64,000 nucleotides of DNA from UBA2287 sp964479665 (GTDB taxonomy: Bacteria > Bacteroidota > Bacteroidia > Bacteroidales > Tenuifilaceae), in NCBI GenBank assembly GCA_964479665.1, contig CAYZNN010000015.1:12663-76662 (forward strand), given 5' to 3'. Shown in pieces: positions 44,500-51,430 of this stretch (its first letter is position 1; each line of letters begins with the position of its first letter). A model generated the notes under the pieces. It did no database searches and was not told the DNA's origin. It was given only the letters and a program-made list of their open reading frames with translations. The position numbers were made by a program, and so were the translations under genes.

Positions 44500-44530
44500 C
44501 AAAAGTAGAAATTTTCTTTTTCCCTGCAAA
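44500..44530 (-). promoter_or_regulatory. Promoter of the rpsF-rpsR-rplI operon
   Basis: On the minus strand TTTG (44527-44530) is followed after exactly 19 bases by TACTTTTG (44500-44507), then C. This fits the Bacteroidota sigma-ABfr consensus (-33 TTTG, -7 TAnnTTTG) in both boxes and spacing. Transcription should start near 44494. Confidence 0.75.
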
Positions 44531-44612
44531 GTAAATTCGCCAACAAATTTGAAAAAAGAATGAGACTTTGGGCATTTGCAATTATTTTTGTACTTCTCAA
44601 TTGTAATTTGCA

Positions 44613-44834
44613 GTGAACCCAAAAAGAATATACATATGCCATTGCAAAATGGTTACCCGATCCGAGATAATAGATTCAATGAAGAAAATGGGTTGCCAAA
44701 CCATTTTAGATATTCAGAATACAACTGGAGCCTCAACGGGTTGCGGTAGGTGCAAAAGTCAGGTAGTTGAAATAATGATAAAAACTCTGGCAAAAATGAA
44801 AGAGAGCAACCGGCAGCTGCGATTGCCATTTTGA
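44613..44834 (+). CDS. BFD-like [2Fe-2S] protein
   Basis: A 73-residue protein like bacterioferritin-associated ferredoxin. Four cysteines are placed for one [2Fe-2S] cluster: Cys9-x-Cys11 and Cys44-xx-Cys47 in GCGRCKSQV. BFD_like domains pass electrons to bacterioferritin or act within larger enzymes; here the domain stands alone and no bacterioferritin gene is near. Translation most likely begins at GTG 44613, since no in-frame ATG precedes Cys9. A TATTTTTG promoter-like element is at 44583-44590. Confidence 0.82.
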   Translation: MNPKRIYICHCKMVTRSEIIDSMKKMGCQTILDIQNTTGASTGCGRCKSQVVEIMIKTLAKMKESNRQLRLPF

Positions 44835-44835
44835 A

Positions 44836-45717
44836 TTATCGTAACTCGTGGTTCACTACAACATTTAGCAATTCCTGCAAATCTTTAACTTTGGATGTTT
44901 TTTCAATTTTCTGAAAAGCTATCATTAAACTTGCAATAAGTTCTGCAATGCTAGTTTGGTTACTACAAGGCTCAAAATACTCCTGCTTTGCCTCTGTACC
45001 TATCCTTTCAATATATTTCCTAATATCATCGTACCCTAATATTTGCCCCCTGTTAAAGGGGTTAATGTAAAACAGGATACGAGAATTTGCAGGGCTTTCA
45101 ACCCCGGAATGGGCATACCTATTCAAATAAACTAGAATAAAATTTCGGGGTAAACTTACACAGTAAACAGGCAGCCCGAGGTTTTGTGAAAGAACCGAAT
45201 ATATAATTGAAAGGCAAACCGGCCCTCCCCTTTTATTCTCAATAACTCTGTTGATGAAGTAGTTGTCGGGTGAAAAAATATCGGTAGGAGATGAATTAAA
45301 CCCAAATTTGTTGAAGAAAAAATTGTTAACAATTTTAATTTTTTCGAGTGGCGTTAGACTGGGGTTGAATTCTTGCCAAATGCTTTTTTTAAGTTGGTCA
45401 ATTTCATCCTCAACCCATTGGTAATTGATACTAGGATAATGGTAAGCAGCCACGTGCGTAGCAGCTTCAATTAAATTTTTTGAGCCTGAAACAACCCATT
45501 GCTCTAGTTTGGTTTTTGCATTCTGAAACTGAATAGTATGTATAATACTCTCTATTCGTGTTTGAACCATTGAGTTGTTGCTTTCTTCCCAACTTTTTTC
45601 AAGTTTAGGTATTACCTGTGTGCCTAATGCAACAATGCTATCGGTTACCTCGCGCAACGCAATAACATCGTTATCGTCAAGTAGAGCTAAAAGTGCCTTA
45701 AGCTGCTTGGGAGTCAT
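44836..45717 (-). CDS. SirB1-like transglutaminase-fold protein
   Basis: A 293-residue cytoplasmic protein. The central part (about 80-230) resembles the SirB1/transglutaminase-like N-terminal family: INYQWVEDEIDQLKKSI, LEKIKIVNNFFFNKFGF, and RGGPVCLSIIYSVLSQNLGLPVYCVSLP. It includes a Cys in the PVCLS position, but the His/Asp of a working triad are uncertain. The N-terminal 75 residues are helical and may be HEAT-like. Function is unknown. It overlaps nothing but ends one base beyond the BFD gene, and is six bases from the phosphorylase gene, probably as part of the same leftward unit. Confidence 0.82.
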   Translation of the reverse strand: MTPKQLKALLALLDDNDVIALREVTDSIVALGTQVIPKLEKSWEESNNSMVQTRIESIIHTIQFQNAKTKLEQWVVSGSKNLIEAATHVAAYHYPSINYQWVEDEIDQLKKSIWQEFNPSLTPLEKIKIVNNFFFNKFGFNSSPTDIFSPDNYFINRVIENKRGGPVCLSIIYSVLSQNLGLPVYCVSLPRNFILVYLNRYAHSGVESPANSRILFYINPFNRGQILGYDDIRKYIERIGTEAKQEYFEPCSNQTSIAELIASLMIAFQKIEKTSKVKDLQELLNVVVNHELR

Positions 45718-45723
45718 TCCAAA

Positions 45724-46596
45724 CTATTGGGTTAGCTTACTAAGGGTTAACTCAATAAGTTTTTTTACCGTTGGTTTATAATTAGGCGATGCCTGCTTAG
45801 TTACCCTATTGGCAATTATTGCACAAATTGTTGTGGATTTATGCCCTAAAAGCAACGAGAGCCCATTAATTGCCGAACTCTCCATTTCGAAATTGGTAAT
45901 TTTGTGGCCCCCATAGCGAAAACTTTCAATTCTTTCGTTCAAACCATCGTCGGCAAGGGGGAGCCTGAGCACCCTTCCTTGGGGTCCATAAAATCCGGGC
46001 GCAGAAATGGTTCCCCCTTTAATTGTAAAATCGGCAAAAAGGTTAACCAATTCAGGTGCAGAATGGACAAAATAGGGCTTAGCGCACAAAGGGTTCCACT
46101 GGGTATGCTGCATAAAGGCAGTTTCCATAGAAAGATCGCTTACCAAATTACGATTCTTATAAAAATTCAGAAGGCCATCGAAACCGATAGCAATAGCAGT
46201 TAGTACAAAACTATCGACAGGAATATCGGGTTGGAGAGCTCCTGACGTTCCAATTCGAACCAGAGTAAGCTGCTCTTTATGAGGTTTCTCAATTCTGGTT
46301 TTCAAATCTATATTGGCCAACGCATCAAGTTCATTCACAACTATATCAATATTATCGGTGCCAATTCCGGTTGAAACAACGCTTAAGCGTTGCCCATTGA
46401 ATTCGCCAGTAACGGTCATAAATTCCCTATTGGAAACCTTGCACTCAACCTTTGAGAAGAAGGAGCAAACCGTTTCAACCCTGCCCGGATCGCCAACTAG
46501 TATTACCTTGTCGGCCAACTGGCTAGGGCGAAGATGCAAATGAAAAATGCTACCATCGGGGTTGATAATGAGTTCAGAAGGTTCAATTGGCTTCAT
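45724..46596 (-). CDS. Uridine phosphorylase-like nucleoside phosphorylase
   Basis: A 290-residue PNP/UDP family phosphorylase that cleaves nucleosides with phosphate in salvage. Visible motifs are VILVGDPGRVE (phosphate site), VVSTGIGTDNIDIVVNEL, VRIGTSGALQPDIPVDS and the FEMESSAINGL segment that holds the ribose-binding Met-Glu. The last is the uridine-phosphorylase-like signature, but purine specificity is possible. It precedes the SirB1-like gene by six bases. An ATTCGCT/AGCGAAT inverted repeat lies just upstream of its start at 46598-46627. Confidence 0.88.
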   Translation of the reverse strand: MKPIEPSELIINPDGSIFHLHLRPSQLADKVILVGDPGRVETVCSFFSKVECKVSNREFMTVTGEFNGQRLSVVSTGIGTDNIDIVVNELDALANIDLKTRIEKPHKEQLTLVRIGTSGALQPDIPVDSFVLTAIAIGFDGLLNFYKNRNLVSDLSMETAFMQHTQWNPLCAKPYFVHSAPELVNLFADFTIKGGTISAPGFYGPQGRVLRLPLADDGLNERIESFRYGGHKITNFEMESSAINGLSLLLGHKSTTICAIIANRVTKQASPNYKPTVKKLIELTLSKLTQ

Positions 46597-46733
46597 AATT
46601 CGCTATGAATTGGTTGAAGCAGCGAATATATTAAAAAAGCATAATAGAGCCTCTATTTCTGTAGAATAATTCCAAATGAAGCCATTTAAGAAAATGTAGC
46701 AGAGAAATTGGAATGTTCATTTATATTTTTTAA

Positions 46734-46741
46734 TACTTTTG
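46734..46741 (+). promoter_or_regulatory. Candidate -7 promoter for the TM2-DUF2752-DUF4870-M48 operon
   Basis: TACTTTTG matches TAnnTTTG 100 bp before the TM2 gene, with a TTG 23 bp upstream. The rest of the 244-bp gap holds no gene. Confidence 0.45.
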
Positions 46742-46840
46742 AAAAGACTTGCACCGGAAATACTGTAATCGTTATTCTCAAAGTGTTTCAGGTAGCATTT
46801 TCAAAAAAATATTGTTTAGAATAATCTTAAAAATCTCAAA

Positions 46841-47182
46841 ATGGACGCGCAAAAAGTTGACATGTACCTGCTCACTAATGCAAAGTACTTTGAAAGCCAT
46901 CAAATCCCCTTCCTTAGGGATAAGTTAATTGCAATGGACGATTCAAAGTTCATTGTACTTCACAGTCTTAATTTAAAAGACCCCACATTACTCCTGGTTA
47001 TTTCAATATTAATTGGCGGCTTAGGTGTCGATCGGTTTATTATTGGCGATGTGGGTCTTGGTGTTGCCAAACTCCTAACCTGTGGAGGTTTGGGTATTTG
47101 GACCATTGTTGACTGGTTTCTGATAATGGGCCGTACCCGCGAGGCGAACTTTGCAAGCATTCAGCAGGCGCTGCTTATGTAA
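46841..47182 (+). CDS. TM2 domain protein
   Basis: A 113-residue small membrane protein. The last 65 residues form the TM2 domain: a helix with LLVISILIGGLGVDRFIIGD, then GVAKLLTCGGLGIWTIVDWFLIMG. TM2 proteins are widespread and their function is unresolved. The first 45 residues are soluble. The DUF2752 gene begins immediately after the stop codon, so these genes are one operon. Confidence 0.92.
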   Translation: MDAQKVDMYLLTNAKYFESHQIPFLRDKLIAMDDSKFIVLHSLNLKDPTLLLVISILIGGLGVDRFIIGDVGLGVAKLLTCGGLGIWTIVDWFLIMGRTREANFASIQQALLM

Positions 47183-47593
47183 ATGGCCCGCCGAAAACTT
47201 TACTCAATTGTTTTAGCTCTTTCCCTCGCAGGCTATACCTGGGTTATTTATAATTATATGAGTACCCTACAGGGCGGCATTACTGTATGCCCGTTTCGTA
47301 ACATGACGGGCATACCATGCCCCTCGTGCGGAACTACTGAGGCTATTATTCATATTACAAAAGGGGAAATTCTGAAGGCTATTGCTACCAATCCATTGGT
47401 TATTGTTGCGTCAATAATGCTTTTGGTGTTCCCCTTGTGGGTAGTTATCGACCTGATTCAGAAACGTAATAGTTTTCTTACTTTCTATATTAAAATTGAA
47501 AAAACACTAAAGATAAGAGCCATTGCAGTAATTGCAATACTTATTATCTTAACCATTTGGGCCCTGAACATATACCGCTACTTTAAATTATGA
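47183..47593 (+). CDS. DUF2752 membrane protein
   Basis: A 136-residue protein with about three membrane helices. The defining DUF2752 motif is CPFRNMTGIPCPSCGTT (about 37-53), with three closely spaced cysteines plus an extra one, suggestive of metal or thiol chemistry at the membrane surface. Function is unknown. It starts directly after the TM2 gene stop and overlaps the next gene by four bases (ATGA), so all are translationally coupled. Confidence 0.9.
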   Translation: MARRKLYSIVLALSLAGYTWVIYNYMSTLQGGITVCPFRNMTGIPCPSCGTTEAIIHITKGEILKAIATNPLVIVASIMLLVFPLWVVIDLIQKRNSFLTFYIKIEKTLKIRAIAVIAILIILTIWALNIYRYFKL

Positions 47594-48039
47594 TTGATTT
47601 CCACACGAAACCCACCGAAACGGAAGCCGAAAAGGCCTCGAACAGTTACGTTATGTCGTTACTTGCCTTAATGGCCGGATTACCATTCCCAATTATTAAT
47701 CTGGTTGCAACATTAATTTTCTTTTTGGCTAACCGTAAATCAACCTATTTTGTACGCTGGCACTGCACACAAGCGCTTCTTTCGCAATCGACTGTATTGC
47801 CCATGAATAGTGCAGCAACCATTTGGACTCTGACCATAGTTTTCGGAAGTAATGTGGTTACCGATAACTACATAGCATACTTAATTACCGTTCTGGTATT
47901 CAATATTAGTGAGTTTGCCGCCACCATATACGCAGCAATACAAACCCGCAAAGGAAAACATGTAGAATGGTGGTTTTTTGGAACGCTAACCAATATTCTG
48001 CTGCCAAATCCACTATCGTATACCAATTACAGAAGATAA
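47590..48039 (+). CDS. DUF4870-like membrane protein
   Basis: A 149-residue membrane protein with about three to four hydrophobic helices (VMSLLALMAGLPFPIINLVATLIFF, then a Tyr/Trp-rich loop with VRWHCTQALLSQS). The layout and the WHCTQALL position resemble DUF4870/TIC20-type small membrane proteins. It overlaps DUF2752 by four bases and is 11 bases before the M48 gene. Function is unknown; a role with its three operon partners in the membrane is likely. Confidence 0.75.
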   Translation: MIDFHTKPTETEAEKASNSYVMSLLALMAGLPFPIINLVATLIFFLANRKSTYFVRWHCTQALLSQSTVLPMNSAATIWTLTIVFGSNVVTDNYIAYLITVLVFNISEFAATIYAAIQTRKGKHVEWWFFGTLTNILLPNPLSYTNYRR

Positions 48040-48050
48040 TAAACAAGATT

Positions 48051-48851
48051 ATGGGCAAACTATTTTATCAATTGGCAGGTTTACTTTTCCTATTCTTTGG
48101 CATATGGTATATACTAAGTCTTATTCCCTTTACCAACTTTTACAATTTTAAGGAACTTGGCAAACGCAACGAGCAGGCACTAGCCGATTTCATGCTGAAC
48201 TACATGAATATGAATAGCATAAGCATCGATTCGGTTGTAGAAAAAACCGATATTTCGCTAATTGTATCCAGAGTTTGTGATAAGAGCAGCTTGCAATGCA
48301 ACGAATTAAAGTTGCATTTTTTTCGAAGCCAAGAGGTTAATGCATTTGCGCTGCCTGCCCAAAATATGGTAGTGCTTACGGGCCTTATCGATTTTTGCAA
48401 AACCCCCGAAGAGCTGGCAGGAGTAATTGCCCATGAGATGGCCCATATGGAGCACAGCCATGTTACCAAACGTATGGTAAAGGAGTTGGGGTTAACTGTG
48501 GTTATGTCAATGATTTCAGGTAATTCGGGAGGCAATACTGCTAAAGAGGCTCTAAGAATGCTGTCTTCGTCGGCATTCGATAGAAACCAGGAGGAGGAGG
48601 CCGACGAAACAGCCGTAAGGCTTCTTGTTGAAGCAGGCATTGATCCAATTCATTTAGCAAACTTTTTTGAGCGATTAGCCGAACAGGAGCCTTCATTTAC
48701 CAAATCGATGGCATGGATTAGCACTCACCCCGATAGCCAGGAGCGAGCCGAGTCAATAAAGGCAATAAGAAAAAATTACTCCATTGCCGCTGAGCCTATT
48801 ATGGATCAGCAACAATGGAGTAAAGTAAAGGAAACGTTGAAAAATATATAG
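48051..48851 (+). CDS. M48 family metallopeptidase (Ste24/HtpX/BepA-like)
   Basis: A 266-residue zinc peptidase with an N-terminal membrane anchor (about 5-25). The zinc motif is HEMAH (128-132, in GVIAHEMAHMEHSH), with a downstream Glu ligand in EEEADETAVRLL. M48 proteins degrade misfolded membrane or outer-membrane proteins. The start at 48051 (MGKLFYQLAG) follows the DUF4870 stop by 11 bases; a longer reading from 47967 would overlap that gene heavily and lacks support. Last gene of the four-gene operon. Confidence 0.9.
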   Translation: MGKLFYQLAGLLFLFFGIWYILSLIPFTNFYNFKELGKRNEQALADFMLNYMNMNSISIDSVVEKTDISLIVSRVCDKSSLQCNELKLHFFRSQEVNAFALPAQNMVVLTGLIDFCKTPEELAGVIAHEMAHMEHSHVTKRMVKELGLTVVMSMISGNSGGNTAKEALRMLSSSAFDRNQEEEADETAVRLLVEAGIDPIHLANFFERLAEQEPSFTKSMAWISTHPDSQERAESIKAIRKNYSIAAEPIMDQQQWSKVKETLKNI

Positions 48852-48867
48852 CAGTAAATATTTTCTA

Positions 48868-50484
48868 TTAAATAATGGGCCCTGCAGTCACCAGTTTTCT
48901 TCCAGCTTCGTTGTCGGTAAAGTTCTCGAAGTTTTTAATAAACTTTTTTGCAAGCTCCCAGGCTGCAATATCCCAGTCGGCAGGGTTTGGCCAACTCTTG
49001 CGTGGATTAAGAAGTTTACTATCGACCCCATTGAGTGATTTAGGAATTTGAAGATTGAAAATAGGCATAACATCGAATTCAGCGTCCTCAATGCTTCCAT
49101 CTAAAATTGAGTTAATAATGGCTCGTGTTGCTGCAATATCTATTCGTTTTCCTACTCCGTATGCTCCTCCTACCCAACCTGTGTTAACCAGATAAGCTGT
49201 TGAGTTGTGCTTAACCATTTTCTTCACCAATTCCTGCGCATAAACAGTTGGGTGCAGCATGAGAAACGCCTGACCAAAGCAGCTGCTGAAGGTTGGCTGA
49301 GGCTCCTTAACACCCCTCTCGGTTCCGGCTAACTTAGCGGTGAAACCGCTCAAAAAGTGGTACTGGGTTTGGTTAAGTGATAGTTTGGCAACCGGAGGCA
49401 AAACACCAAACGAGTCGGCTGCCAGAAAAATTACATGCTTGGCATGCCCAGCTCTTGATACAGGCTTAACAATGTTGCGAATATGATAAATGGGGTAAGA
49501 AACCCGAGTGTTTTCAGTTTTCTTACTCGATGTAAAATCGATATAGCCTTTTTCATCAACATCTAAATTTTCGAGTAGTGCATCGCGATGAAGTGCAGCA
49601 TAGATGTCGGGTTCTTTAGCAGGGTCGAGGTTTATGCACTTGGCATAGCAACCACCCTCATAGTTAAAAACTCCGTTATCGTCCCAACCATGCTCATCGT
49701 CTCCAATAAGTGCACGGTTCGGGTCGGCCGAAAGGGTAGTTTTTCCCGTACCCGATAGGCCAAAGAAAACCGCAACGTCGCCATTGTTTCCCACATTTGC
49801 ACTACAATGCATGGAAGCAATGCCCTTCAGGGGCATGTAATAGTTCATTATGGAAAAGATACCTTTCTTCATTTCACCACCATACCAAGTGCCACCAATA
49901 ACAGCCATGCGTTTTGCCAAATGGAAAGCAACAAAAACCTCGCTATTCAAACCTTGTTGCTGCCAAATAGGATTAGTAGCTTTTGAGGCAACAAATACAA
50001 CAAAATCGGGCTGGTAACTTTCAAGTTCCTCGTTGGTAGGACGAATAAACATATTTTTAACAAAGTGGGCCTGCCATGCAATTTCCATAATAAATCGAAC
50101 CTTGATGCGGGTATCCTCATTTGCTCCTGCATATGTATCGATTACATAAAGTTTTTTTCCGCTAAGTTGGTTAGTGCTAATTTTCAGGAAATGCTCCCAT
50201 ATTTCAGGGGAAATGGGTTTATTGTCAGAACTCTTCTTTTCGGCCTCGGCCCACCAAACATTGTTTTCGCTCGATGGTTCGCAAACCACATATTTATCTT
50301 TGGGTGAGCGGCCCGTGAAAATTCCGGTATCAACATTAACAGCACCTAACTGGGTAACTGTTCCCTTTTCGAAACCCTCCAGTTGGGAGCTGGTTTCATG
50401 TTCGAAAAGCAATTGGTACGAAGGGTTATGGTAAATTTCCTGAACGTTTTGAATTCCATAAACGGATAGATCGATACTTTTCAT
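48868..50484 (-). CDS. pckA: Phosphoenolpyruvate carboxykinase (ATP)
   Basis: A 538-residue ATP-dependent PEPCK, interconverting oxaloacetate and PEP. In anaerobic Bacteroidota it usually works in the carboxylating direction for succinate fermentation as well as gluconeogenesis. The P-loop GLSGTGKTTLS and the following DDEHGWDDNGVFNYEGGCYAK motif (about 235-275) bind ATP and metal; the GTRxxG-like RSPKDK and VTRAGHAKH-like segments are present. Length is normal. The predicted promoter and a 5' stem-loop lie 30-67 bp upstream. Confidence 0.97.
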   Translation of the reverse strand: MKSIDLSVYGIQNVQEIYHNPSYQLLFEHETSSQLEGFEKGTVTQLGAVNVDTGIFTGRSPKDKYVVCEPSSENNVWWAEAEKKSSDNKPISPEIWEHFLKISTNQLSGKKLYVIDTYAGANEDTRIKVRFIMEIAWQAHFVKNMFIRPTNEELESYQPDFVVFVASKATNPIWQQQGLNSEVFVAFHLAKRMAVIGGTWYGGEMKKGIFSIMNYYMPLKGIASMHCSANVGNNGDVAVFFGLSGTGKTTLSADPNRALIGDDEHGWDDNGVFNYEGGCYAKCINLDPAKEPDIYAALHRDALLENLDVDEKGYIDFTSSKKTENTRVSYPIYHIRNIVKPVSRAGHAKHVIFLAADSFGVLPPVAKLSLNQTQYHFLSGFTAKLAGTERGVKEPQPTFSSCFGQAFLMLHPTVYAQELVKKMVKHNSTAYLVNTGWVGGAYGVGKRIDIAATRAIINSILDGSIEDAEFDVMPIFNLQIPKSLNGVDSKLLNPRKSWPNPADWDIAAWELAKKFIKNFENFTDNEAGRKLVTAGPII

Positions 50485-50513
50485 AATATTTTAGGGTAAA
50501 TTAAAATAAAGTA

Positions 50514-50551
50514 GCGGTGAGTTTTTGGCCCACCGCCAATAAACAAAGTTA
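50514..50551 (-). promoter_or_regulatory. pckA promoter element with 5'-end stem-loop
   Basis: On the minus strand TAACTTTG (50544-50551) matches the -7 consensus. About seven bases downstream the predicted transcript begins with GCGGTG...CACCGC (50536-50514), a six-base stem with a longer loop. The stem would sit at the very 5' end of the mRNA, ahead of a 30-base AU-rich leader. Confidence 0.45.
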
Positions 50552-50658
50552 CCCTACATATTCGAAATGGAGCCTTAAAAAATATATGTTTAATATCAGT
50601 TTTTCAGAATTAAGGGGAAAAACCAGCCCTTTTGTAAACGATTGAGATAGGAAGGACG

Positions 50659-51348
50659 CTACAATTGCCCCAATGCAATAGTGTACCTTTTCTCCACTTC
50701 ACCCCAATTTACTACTTTCCAGAAGTTGGCTATGTAATCGGCGCGCTTGTTTTGGTAACGAAGGTAGTATGCATGCTCCCAAACATCGAGCCCAAGTATG
50801 GGTGTTCCCTTCTCAGTTACCACGTCCATTAAGGGATTGTCTTGGTTTGCTGTAGTTGACACGAATAGTTTCCCATCGCTGCTAACCGATAACCAGGCCC
50901 AGCCACTACCAAAAATGGCAGCAGCTTTCTTTTCGAAATCGGATTTGAAAGCATCGAACGATCCAAATCTATTAACAATCGCTTCCATTAATTTTCCACT
51001 TGGTAAGCCACCGCCATTGGGCGACATAATTTCCCAAAACAGGTTGTGATTGAAATGTCCCCCGCCATTATTTCTCGCAAAAGTTGAATACTTACTAATA
51101 GTGGCAAGGGTTTTCTCAATGGGTTCGACAGGTATCTTCTCGTCGGCTATGGCTTTCAGGAAATTGTTGTAGTATGCCCTATGGTGACGACCATGGTGAA
51201 TTTCCATAGTTTGCTTATCGATAAAAACTTCAAGCGCATCGGCAGGGTAAGGTAGCTCGTTAAAGCTAATGTGTGTTAATTTGCCATCCTGTGCTGCAAC
51301 AAACAGAAAACTAAATGCAGCAAGCAAAGTCAATATTGAGTCCTTCAT
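50659..51348 (-). CDS. Exported Fe/Mn superoxide dismutase
   Basis: A 229-residue SodB/SodA-type enzyme with an N-terminal signal peptide (about 1-19, FLFVAAQ), so it should act outside the cytoplasm. Metal ligands are visible: His51 in EIHHGRHH, the His of GGGHFNHNLFW, and the Asp and His of LDVWEHAYY. Most bacterial Fe/Mn SODs are cytosolic, but exported forms occur in Bacteroidales. It is leftward, with pckA downstream. The divergent DUF5916 gene starts 82 bp away. The gene is intact. Confidence 0.95.
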   Translation of the reverse strand: MKDSILTLLAAFSFLFVAAQDGKLTHISFNELPYPADALEVFIDKQTMEIHHGRHHRAYYNNFLKAIADEKIPVEPIEKTLATISKYSTFARNNGGGHFNHNLFWEIMSPNGGGLPSGKLMEAIVNRFGSFDAFKSDFEKKAAAIFGSGWAWLSVSSDGKLFVSTTANQDNPLMDVVTEKGTPILGLDVWEHAYYLRYQNKRADYIANFWKVVNWGEVEKRYTIALGQL

Positions 51349-51430
51349 ACAAGTTTGTTTTAGTTTTTATAATAAAACAGCGAACTATAATATTTGTTTG
51401 AACTACTCACTCCTTAACCTTAACAAGAAC

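Noticed and set aside
50510..50540. Riboswitch in the pckA leader
   Set aside because: The leader is only about 50 bases with one simple stem; no known aptamer core is visible.
51269..51430. N-terminal extension of DUF5916 paralogue 2
   Set aside because: It overlaps the SOD gene start on the other strand and would hide the signal peptide; ATG 51431 explains the protein better.
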